Assembly (NCBI GenBank): GCA_021613375.1
Contig: CM038725.1
Location: 9,029,089-9,093,088 of the forward strand
Direction of reading: 5' to 3'
Length of the DNA: 64,000 nt
Source: Megaleporinus macrocephalus
Lineage: Eukaryota; Chordata; Actinopteri; Characiformes; Anostomidae
Every line of letters begins with the position of its first letter. Position 1 is the stretch's first letter. The notes under the pieces are model-generated. The model was not told the origin of the DNA. It did no database searches and worked only from the letters and a program-made list of their open reading frames with translations. The position numbers and the translations under genes were made by a program. Of the stretch, positions 48,668-58,228 are shown piece by piece.

Positions 48668-50560
48668 TCTACTAGCCAAACGTTTTAATACACTACCAGA
48701 CAAAAACCTTTGACTGGGAGTGTTCTAAAACATTTGGCTGGTAGTGTATCTAAAACGTTTGACTGGTAGTGTATCTAAAACGTTTGGCTGGTAGTGTATC
48801 TAAAACGTTTGGCTGGTAGTGTATGTAAAACGTTTGACTGGTAGAGTACTAAAACGTTTGGTTGGTAGTGTATCTAAAACGTTTGGCTGGTAGTGTATGT
48901 AAAACGTTTGACTGGTAGTGAATCTAAAACGTTTGGCTGGTAGTGTATCTAAAACGTTTGGCTGGTAGTGTATCTAAAACGTTTGGCTGGTAGTGTATCT
49001 AAAACGTTTGGCTGGTAGTGTATCTAAAACGTTTGGCTGGTAGTGTACTAAAACGTTTGACTGGTAGTGATCTAAAACGTTTGGCTGGTAGTGATCTAAA
49101 ACGTTTGGCTGGTAGTGATTTAAAACGTTTGACTGGTAGTGTATCTAAAACGTTTGACTGGTAGTGTATCTAAAACATTTGACTGGTAGTGTATCTAAAA
49201 CGTTTGGCTGGTAGTGATTTAAAACGTTTTGCTGATAGTGTATCTAAAACGTTTGACTGGTAGTGTACTAAAACATTTGACTGGTAGTGTATCTAAAACG
49301 TTTGGCTGGTAGTGATTTAAAACGTTTTGCTGGTAGTGTATCTAAAACGTTTGACTGGTAGTGTATCTAAAACATTTGACTGGTAGTGTATCTAAAACGT
49401 TTGGCTGGTAGTGATTTAAAACGTTTTGCTGGTAGTGTACTAAAACGTTTGACTGGTAGTGTATCTAAAACGTTTGGCTGGTAGTGTATCTAAAACGTTT
49501 GGCTGGTAGTGTATCTAAAACGTTTGACTGGTAGTGTACTAAAACGTTTGACTGGTAGTGTATCTAAAACGTTTGGCTGGTAGTGTTCTAAAACGTTTTG
49601 CTGGTAGTGTATCTAAAACGTTTGGCTGGTAGTGTATCTAAAACGTTTGACTGGTAGTGTACTAAAACGTTTGGCTGGTAGTGATCTAAAACGTTTGGCT
49701 GGTAGTGTACTAAAACGTTTGGCTGGTAGTGATCTAAAACGTTTTGCTGGTAGTGTATCTAAAACGTTTGACTGGTAGTGTACTAAAACGTTTGACTGGT
49801 AGTGTACTAAAACGTTTGACTGGTAGTGTATCTAAAACGTTTGACTGGTAGTGTACTAAAACGTTTGACTGGTAGTGTACTAAAACGTTTAACAGGTAGT
49901 GATCTAAAACATTTGACTGGTAGTGAATCTAAAACGTTTGGCTGGTAGTGTACTAAAACGTTTGGCTGGTAGTGTATCTAAAACGTTTGACTGGTAGTGT
50001 ATCTAAAACGTTTGACTGGTAGTGTATCTAAAACGTTTGACTGGTAGTGTACTAAAACGTTTGGCTGGTAGTGTATCTAAAACGTTTGACTGGTAGTGTA
50101 TCTAAAACGTTTGACTGGTAGTGTATCTAAAACGTTTGACTGGTAGTGTATCTAAAACGTTTGTCTGGTAGTGTACTAAAACGTTTGACTGGTAGTGATC
50201 TAAAACGTTTGACTGGTAGTGTACTAAAACGTTTGACTGGTAGTGTATCTAAAACGTTTGACTGGTAGTGATCTAAAACGTTTGACTGGTAGTGTATCTA
50301 AAACGTTTGACTGGTAGTGTATCTAAAACGTTTGACTGGTAGTGTATCTAAAACGTTTGACTGGTAGTGATCTAAAACGTTTGACTGGTAGTGTATCTAA
50401 AACGTTTGACTGGTAGTGTATCTAAAACGTTTGACTGGTAGTGTATCTAAAACGTTTGGCTGGTAGTGTATCTAAAACGTTTGACTGGTAGTGTATCTAA
50501 AACGTTTGACTGGTAGTGTACTAAAATGTTTGACTGCTAGTGTATCTAAAACGTTTAATT
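48668..50560 (+). repeat. 24-25-bp minisatellite made of Tc1/mariner termini (~75 units)
   Basis: Unit: AAAACGTTTGACTGGTAGTG followed by TATCT (25 bp), ACT or ATCT (24 bp), with GACTGG/GGCTGG variants. The complementary strand reads TACACTACCAGTCAAACG, the outer end of Tc1/mariner TIRs. The left edge holds a unit in the opposite orientation (48668-48700) meeting the array head-to-head at 48701-48713. Each unit also contains the palindrome AAACGTTT. Confidence 0.95.
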
Positions 50561-50639
50561 TTTCCATATTATTTTAACCCAGCTCCCCTTTACATCCTGT
50601 TCACGCTTAATAATAAAAATCACTTGTAATACTATTCTG

Positions 50640-50690
50640 TTTACATTATCTTCTTCTTGTTTTTCTTTGGACAGTAATGATACATATTAT
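50640..50690 (+). mobile_element. MITE family M1, right-end fragment
   Basis: CTTGTTTTTCTTTGGACAGT then AATGATAC matches the M1 terminus. Nothing more of the element remains. Confidence 0.5.
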
Positions 50691-52118
50691 TCTGACTATG
50701 TAAAAATAATATTTGTGTTCTAAAACTTCTCACAAAACACATCATTCAACCAACAGCATTCACACTTCGGCATATAATACAAATGCAGATGTAACTTGAG
50801 TTGCTGTTGCCATTTTAATCCAACACTGTGGTCAACTGGACCTGCTTAGCATTTTTTACAAATCCCACAGAGCATGTTAGGGTGTTAACTGCTGATTATG
50901 CAGTACTCCTCCCTGGAAGCTTCTTCCTCCACTCATTAATGCAGACATTTCCTGCAGCTGGTGTCCAGTCTGTGTCCAGTCTGTTTTGCACTTCTGTTGT
51001 ATTTCAATCTTTTTTATGCAACTTCAGTCAATATGTTGCATTAAAGTAGATCCAAAAACAACAGAAATGCAAGTTACACTCAGCTCACAGTGAAAAACCA
51101 CCCGTTATCAGCGCAGGAGCAGTGGACCAGCTCACTGAAAGGGAGGGGAGCCCCAGACCCTCCTCTTGCTGTAGGTATGCAATACTTGTGAGGAATTTGT
51201 AAGGCTTGCACTTGGGCCATGTCTGTAATGGCTTCGGACTTGGGGGGACATATTTATGGGACGACAAGTTGGGAGAATTATGGCTTTAGCTGAGAGAAAG
51301 GTATACAGTCGTGTTTAACCCTGCAAACATAAAAAGCGAGTGCATGCTGTGAAGTTCTCTGAGCCCCCCGTAGCCCCCCGAGACTGACGTTTACAGCACG
51401 ATAACTGGAAGGAATTATAGATCTAGGAGGGAATCTCTGGTTATCAGCCAGGGTCACTGTTCAGCAGAATTAATGGGAAATCTTTACCCTGTGATCTCCT
51501 CCAGACTATGACCCCCTCGATAATGTCACATACAAGCTTGCAGACATCTGCTGACACATTCATGATGGTTTAATAAAAGCAGATCGTCTGCTTTCCCGAG
51601 AGCGTTTCGAGGCAGAAACAAATGTGCTTCAAATAGGACAGGACTGTGAGCGCACACCGAAGGAATGCGATGTGGAGGTCAAGTTTATTTAACACTGTTT
51701 TTTTGTCTCTGTGGTGTGAAAGTTGAAGACACGCAGCAAGTGGTTTGCTGTTTACAGGCCGATCAATTGTAATGATTTCGTCTGACACTAATGATAGAGT
51801 GGCTGCATTTTGTGGGCCCTGATTTTTTTTTTAAACATGAGTCAGAGGCACTTTTTAAACTTTTTAAATAAATGTTTTCAAAATACTCTGTTTACAGCCT
51901 GTACAGTCCATGCACTCTTCAAAAAGAAGGGGCTAAATTGTCACTGGGGTGGTACCACTCACATCACTGGGGTGGAACCCTCAAGGGTATGTCTGCAGCG
52001 GCTTGAGTCAGAGAACACAAATGATTTGCAAATGAATTTTGGAAGCTTTGTTGACTCGACACACCCTGTCTTGACTCCAGCCCTCCTATTTCACTTACTA
52101 TTATCTTAAATTACTTTT
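50691..52118. other. No gene seen; possible conserved non-coding block
   Basis: 51300-51800 is comparatively GC-rich and free of repeats, with no coding frame. It is a candidate for conserved regulatory DNA, judged only from composition. Confidence 0.35.
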
Positions 52119-52440
52119 CCATCCATCCATTCATTATCCCACTGGTCAGGGTCACAGGGGGCTGGAGCCAATCCCAGCGTCATTGGGTGAAGGCGGGGTA
52201 CACCATGGACAGGTCACCAGTCCATCGCATGGCCAACACACACTCACACGCACCCTCATATAGAGTGAGTGATCAACCTAACATGCATGTGTTTGGACTG
52301 TGGGAGGAAACCAGAGTACCCGGAGGAAACCCACTCAAGCACGGGGAGAACATACACACTCCACACAGAACCACCCGGACAGGGAATCCAACACAGATCA
52401 TCTTACTGTGAGGAGACAGTGCTGACCACTACACCACCAT
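52119..52440 (-). mobile_element. tRNA-derived SINE, source of the adjacent 20-bp array
   Basis: Same family as 22410-22732: CCATCCATCCATT tail at the left, CTGTGGGAGGAAACC in the body, and a decayed B box (minus TGTTGGATTCC). The tRNA head at the right reads CTGACCACTACACCACC on the plus strand, that is A box TGGTGTAGTGG on the minus. Instead of ending there it runs straight into the array. Confidence 0.85.
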
Positions 52441-53308
52441 ACTAACCACTACACCACCATACTGACCACTACACCACCGTACTAACCACTACACCACTAT
52501 ACTAACCTCTACACCACCATACTAACCACTACACCACCATACTAACCACTACACCACCGTACTAACCACTACACCACCATACTAACCACTACACCACCAT
52601 ACTAACCACTACACCACCATACTAACCACTACACCACCTTACTAACCACTACACCACCATACTAACCACTACACCACCATACTAACCACTACACCACCAT
52701 ACTAACCACTACACCACCATACTAACCACTACACCACCGTACTAACCACTACACCACCGTACTAACCACTACACCACCATACTAACCACTACACCTCCAT
52801 ACTAACCACTACACCACCATACTAACCACTACACCACCATACTAACCACTACACCACCGTACTAACCACTACACCACCATACTAACCACTACACCACCGT
52901 ACTAACCACTACACCACCGTACTAACTACTACACCACCATACTGACCACTACACTACCATACTAACCACTACACCACCATACTGACCACTACACTACCAT
53001 ACTAACCACTACACCACCGTACTAACCACTACACCACCATACTGACCACTACACTACCATACTAACCACTACACCACCGTACTAACCACTACACCACCTT
53101 ACCAACCACTACACCACCATACTGACCACTACACCACCATACTGACCACTACACCATCGTACTAACCACTACACCACCATACTGACCACTACACCATTGT
53201 ACTAACCACTACACCACCGTACTAACCACTACACCACCATACTCACCACTACACCACCTTACTAACCACTACACCACCGTACTGACCACTACACCACCAT
53301 ACTAACCA
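52421..53308 (-). repeat. 20-bp minisatellite of SINE A-box units (44 units)
   Basis: The plus-strand unit is ACTAACCACTACACCACCAT. From 52421 to 53300 there are 44 units of exactly 20 bp with substitutions but no indels. On the minus strand every intact unit contains TGGTGTAGTGG, the pol III A-box consensus. The first unit coincides with the SINE head. Recurrent variants (ACTGACC, CCGT, CCTT) are scattered along it. Confidence 0.97.
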
Positions 53309-53496
53309 ACAAGAATGATTAGAAACCAAATTATGAAATCTTTATAAAACATAAACCTCTCCTGGTGCACCTTTTAGGGAATGATTTAAGGAATCCCATC
53401 AGACCACCGTTGCACCTTTGAGGGTACATTTACATGTAAAACAGCCTGTTTTTAATCCATCATGGTTGTGAAGTCACAAAACTGAACATATTGACT

Positions 53497-54110
53497 TATA
53501 CGGTTGCAAGAAAATGTAAGTGAACCTTTTGGGACAACCTGGATTTTACTAATAAAATGTGGTCTGATCAGTATCTGCATCACAACGATAGACAAACACA
53601 GTCTAACTAAACTAATAAACACACAAACAGTTGTATATTATAAGCCCTTGTGGAGCACATTGAATAACATAAAAGTAAAAAAAGTAAGTGACCTCTTTTT
53701 AAATTTAATAACCTGCAGATCCCTTTTTAGCAGCAATCACATTCAAAGATTTCTGTAGTTGTAAATAACATTTGTGCTCTGTTGAGAAGAGATTTTAAAC
53801 CATTAAACCATTCCCTGCGAACGTGTTACAGTTAATCTAATTTCTGGGTTGCCTTTCTTCCACAGCCTTCTTCAGGGCATCTCAATAGGGTTAATAGGGC
53901 ACAGTAGGGTGTGCTTTGGGTTGCATCACCCCACACTTTTCCAGCTTCAGGTCTGCCCTGACATTCTCCTGTACAACGTTTTGATATATCTTTGAATTCA
54001 TCGTTCCTTCAATAATAACAAGGCGTCCAGGTAGCAAAGCAGCCCCAAACCCTGATACTCCCTCCACCATGCTTCAGCTCACCACTAGGAAAAAGTTGTG
54101 CAGGATCTTG
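53497..54110 (-). pseudogene. Tc1/mariner element fossil, minus strand
   Basis: Begins with GTTGCAAGAAAATGTAAGTG (a TIR-like start for one fish Tc1 lineage). It continues through TTTAGCAGCAATCACATTCA to AGCAGCCCCAAACCCTGATA and CTCCCTCCACCATGCTTCA, which are reverse-complement transposase text of that lineage. No open frame survives. Confidence 0.65.
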
Positions 54111-54988
54111 TTAAATATGTTCAACCTTAAATAGGCCGCAACCGTAGCATTTAAGATGGAATGCAGCATTCAGTTAACAGTCTACTCACACTAGGCTGCT
54201 CCAACCTTATAACTTTGACCCCCAGTTATGTTTGATTGGTGTGATAGCTCTGTACTGTGCCTGGGTGCAGTACGCTGAATTGCATCTCTTCAAGTGGGCC
54301 TGGGAAGGGTACAGCCTGGACTTGGACACAAGGAGCAGCTTGTGTAATTGCTAACCATGTTCCCACATATAACTAGAACATGTAAATTCTGCGACTGCAC
54401 CTAAGGGATCCCACTGGTCTACAGCGCTGTCACATCGTGTGGGGGCAGCGTGTGGGGTAAGCGCTGTGATTGCATTATTTTTGGCGTGCGCAACCTTGCG
54501 CCACTTACAACTCTTCAAGTACAAACCTAGATTCTGGGTATATCGACTCTAAGAGCGATATCGTATACGTGCTCAGGATGAAACATTAGGCACATAAGTG
54601 TAGGACAGCTGGGGAGAGGGGGCAGTCATGCTCAGACATGGTACAAGGCTTAGGAAGCGTGAGAATGGGATGCCAACTTCAGTCTCTTCTGAAGATAAAC
54701 ATCAAATATTTCTTTTTGACAGTTCCTTATGAAGGGTATAAAAATAAGATAGCCTTTGCAGCCTAGTCTAGTCTAGACTCCAAAGTCTAGAATCCAAAGT
54801 CCAGCATCACTTGTAAGAATACATTATAGGTGGCTCGTTGGTACGTTGCAATTATTCCTTTCACCTGACGGTGGCAGCAGTATATTTACATGTATAGTAC
54901 GTTTCACCGCTGTGTTAGCAATCCAAGTTATCTAAACTTAAGGGCCATAATTTTTCACACTGAGTGTCCTAAATTTACAAAACAGCAC
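54111..54988 (+). other. Unassigned; LTR-like segment possible
   Basis: No gene. A TATA-like GGGTATAAAAATAAG at about 54736 lies inside otherwise unrecognised, moderately GC-rich sequence. Together with the hAT relic downstream it could be an LTR or an element promoter, but I see no paired LTR or primer-binding site. Confidence 0.25.
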
Positions 54989-55189
54989 AAAGTCGACAAT
55001 GAGAACCAGCGATTTCAAAAGAGATGGACGTCAGCCTATATTTTTGTGGAGAGACGCTGCAAACGCGTGTGTCTCTTATTCCAAGAGACTACTGCAATAA
55101 CGAAGGAGTTAAACATGAAGAACCATTATGAAACAAAGCATGGACATTATAGTAAATACTCAGGGGACGAGAGGACAGAGAGACCTGCT
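54989..55189 (+). pseudogene. hAT transposase N-terminal (BED-type finger) relic
   Basis: The frame from 54890 contains KVDNENQRFQKRWTSAY, then VERRCKRVCLLFQE and NMKNHYETKHGHYSKY. This is the pattern of the N-terminal zinc finger of GTF2IRD2/ZBED-like hAT transposases: K-VD-E-R-F---W, then C-x-x-C, then H-x4-H. The second cysteine is replaced by Phe (residue 64 of the frame), so the finger cannot be intact. Similarity ends after about residue 95, and no catalytic domain follows. Part of the same broad lineage as the relic at 17483-17578. Confidence 0.65.
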
Positions 55190-55281
55190 CTCACAGCAGC
55201 AACTGTTCTTCAGGGAACGTGGGGCACAGAAGAACCTGACCAGAGCAAGTTATGAGGTGGCTATGCTAACCACTAAGCAGT

Positions 55282-55362
55282 GACACTGAGGTGTTTAAAC
55301 ACTTCAGAAGAGCTGCTGCGCCTGATCCACTCACATCAGCACAACACACCACCACATGTCAC
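55282..55362 (-). repeat. Interspersed repeat X, inverted fragment
   Basis: GACACTGAGGTGTTTAAACA and CTGATCCACTCACATCAGCA are the reverse complement of 28490-28555. Confidence 0.6.
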
Positions 55363-55460
55363 TGCAGAGAAACTCACCATCAGAGAATGGTTTTCCATCC
55401 CATAATAGATTTTGTGACTTAAGAAATATAAGACTTGCTGTTATTGAGTTCCATAGCTCA

Positions 55461-56199
55461 GAGAAGATGAAACGGGAGGAATGTAATCATTGTTTATCTC
55501 AGCAGTAGCGCTAACTTATGTAGCGGCAGTTCACTAGCAGTAGCTACGTACACACAGCCGACGTTCAGCTTTACACTGTTTATTTACTCCACTTTGAATT
55601 CATCCACAGCTCCAGGTGAATCATGGGATACGCAGTGTGCTGTGTTCACCTACATAAAAATAGCTGCTGATTCAGTAGATTATCCGGGTACCGTTCACCT
55701 ACTACTCAATACCTACTGAGTATTCAGACATACTAGCCGCGCTCGCCTACTGATTTACTACTGAGTATTCAGACATACTAGCCGCGCTTGCCTACTGATT
55801 TACTACTGAGTATTCAGACATACTAGCCGCGCTCGCCTACTGATTTACTACTGAGTATTCAGACATACTAGCCGCGCTCGCCTACTGATTTCACTACTGA
55901 GTATTCAGACATACTAGCCGCACTCGCCTACTGATTTACTACTGAGTATTCAGACATACTAGCCGCACTCGCCTACTGACTTACTACTGAGTAGTAGGCA
56001 AGTAGGTGATTTCGGACGCACTCTTAGCCACAGCTTTATTAGGTTCTCTGTGGGACGTAGGGGACGGGTGCCTTTTGTTTATCTACCCTTTTCTCCTGTT
56101 GGCTGTGTGTACGTAGCTACGGCTAGTGAACTGCCGCTACAGAAGTTAGCGCTACTGCTGAGATAAACAATGATTACATTCCTCCCGTTTCATCTTCTC
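55461..56199. repeat. Inverted repeat: two 99-bp arms, 97/99 identical
   Basis: 55461-55559 and the reverse complement of 56101-56199 differ at only two positions. The arms are the same segment of the DNA element also found at 11550-12170. The 541-bp spacer contains a 45-bp minisatellite. Confidence 0.9.
55713..55983. repeat. 45-bp minisatellite, 6 units
   Basis: Unit core: ACTGAGTATTCAGACATACT, then AGCCGCGCTCGCCTACTGAT. The last units have GCACTC for GCGCTC, and one has an extra base. Confidence 0.92.
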
Positions 56200-56397
56200 T
56201 GATCTACAGCTCCACACCGGTGGTCTGACGTCTTGCGTCACAGGACGCTGGCAATATGGTGGACGTAGTACGTCTGAGCTTGTGTGGCTACTAAAACTCA
56301 CCTACTGAAATTACCTACTAGTCTGCCGCTCCAGCAGTACGTACTGACTCTAATCTAGTACCTACTGACTAGTAGGCGATTTCAGATGCACCCCAGG
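56090..56397 (+). mobile_element. Element with GGGGTGCATC end (half copy)
   Basis: Homologous to 11800-12170. The right end on the minus strand reads GGGGTGCATCTGAAATCGCC, corresponding to the terminus of the 11550-12170 element. The left half is replaced by the inverted repeat and minisatellite. Confidence 0.6.
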
Positions 56398-57764
56398 TCG
56401 TAACAAGCACATGTTCAGAAGAAATCTGCAGTACTCTGTTGATGTCCTGCTGCTGCAGTTTCAGTACAATTAAACTCATTAGTTCAATAATTATTCATTA
56501 TTCTGTACATTTGTGTTTTATAATATTTTAAACACAGTGTTATACATAATTTATGAAGAATACTTTTGAAAAGAGAGACCTTAGGTATTTTGAAATTGTC
56601 CAATTTATTGTCCAAAAGTTTGGACACCTTCTTTTGTAAACATATTTATGTTTGGAGGCAGAATACAGGTGTGTGAGGTTCTTGGTATGTCAGTTCTATA
56701 TACTGAACTCTCCTTATTTAGCTATGTACAGTGTAAGTATAGTGTAAATACAGTTTTCCATTCTATGGCAACTTTAAGTCAAATTAATTTGTAAAGAAAC
56801 GATTTATGTGAGGAAATTAATTCAACGCTTAGTCACTGTTAGCAAATGCTGAGAGGCACGGCTGCATATCAGATGTTCTCTCAGTTCCACCACTGCTGGG
56901 TTCTTTGATGTGAGCGCTATTATTCAGTTTCAGTAAGGCGCAGTGAGGGAAAATGAAAACATCAGGCTCTGTACTAGAGCTATTGTGTCACTGAGCAGGC
57001 TGTGGCCTGCACCAAGGCACCAATGAACACATCCGTCACACAGCTGATGACACCAGCTTCAGGGCTGTAATTAGCGTTCACGTACACACACACACACACA
57101 CACACACAGTGCCTATGTGGTCACATGGCCACCCATCCACATGGACACATCAATGCGACCCAAACTGTACCGCATGGCATGCTGCAGCCTATGGGCTCCG
57201 TTCTCCAACATATGTGGCGGCTTCCCCCCTGAAAGTGTTACTGGAAGTGCTGCTATTTGAGCCTGGATTTGTGTGTGCGTGTGCATGTGCAGAGGTCGGG
57301 GATGACTTACGCACTCTGTGATGCATATTCCCCCCACATCACACGCTCTTGCCATGGCAACCACCGTGCCAGGTCTCCTGTTTGCGTGACTTTGACGAAA
57401 GGCCGGGCCGACGACGGGTCCTATAAAATCGCAGGGCCGCCGCCGCCGCCAAGGCCTGGAAAGTATGTATCGGCTTCGTTTGTGCCATTAGAGAGAGTCG
57501 AGCAGGAATACATCATGTGAAGCCTTAGTCAGGCCAGACGCCGCTCACATAGTGCCGACTCAGCTCTCTGTCTGCCCACGTGGAGGACGCAGGCAGGAAG
57601 TGAGGCCTTCCAGATATCTCAGGAGAGTCGCCTTCCCAGGATGAAGGCCTCATAGAGCAGAAGTCGATTCAGTAAGATACAACACTGGTTAAAAACCAAC
57701 GCTTAACTTAAACTGTTCATTCATTATGTTAAGCAAATACACTTCTAAGTACACAGGACTGGGT
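56398..57764. other. No gene seen; GC-rich island at 57250-57650
   Basis: The left part is AT-rich. It holds a (CA)n at 57083-57109. 57250-57650 is GC-rich with a perfect palindrome TTGCCATGGCAA (about 57350-57361), TATA-like CTATAAAATC (57421-57430) and a short (GCC)n (57436-57450). I see no exon with similarity, so the block may be regulatory. Confidence 0.4.
57083..57109. repeat. (CA)n microsatellite
   Basis: About thirteen CA units. Confidence 0.95.
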
Positions 57765-58110
57765 ATAAGATGTCCACAAGTTTGTAGACACCTGCTCATG
57801 CAACATTTCTGGAAAGTCTTGCCCCCTTCTGCTGAGAAGACCCTTACGCTAGGTGTTGAAACATTGCTGTGACGATGGGATTGCATGGCCACAAGAGCAT
57901 TAGTGAGGTCATTTTATTTAACAAGATGCTGGATGAAGCTCAATCACTCCAAAGAGCATGGTCCCACTGCTCCACAGCCCAGTGCTGGGGGGGGCTTTAT
58001 GCCCCTCTACCTGACACTTTACATTGGACAAGGTGACTTAGGCTCATGTGCAGCTGCTCCAAAGCCTCCTGTTCTGGAAATTAGTAGTTGCGCAACAAAA
58101 GAGCTGTGTC
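57765..58110. mobile_element. Tc1/mariner-derived element remnant
   Basis: ATGTCCACAAGTTTGTAGAC at the left resembles a Tc1 terminus. CCACTGCTCCACAGCCCAGT, GGGGCTTTATGCCCCTCTAC and TTAGGCTCATGTGCAGCTGC are standard text of a common fish Tc1 derivative. No open frame. Confidence 0.65.
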
Positions 58111-58228
58111 ATATATTGTTTATATGGTTCTTAGGGCCTTTTAATTCCTTCAGTTTTATTATTGTAATAATTAAACTGCATATACAGTCTTCATTATTCA
58201 GTTAAAGTTGCATTTATACTAATTATAC

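Noticed and set aside
48668..50560. Possible CRISPR-like array
   Set aside because: Units are contiguous with no spacers and the context is a vertebrate genome; it is a minisatellite.
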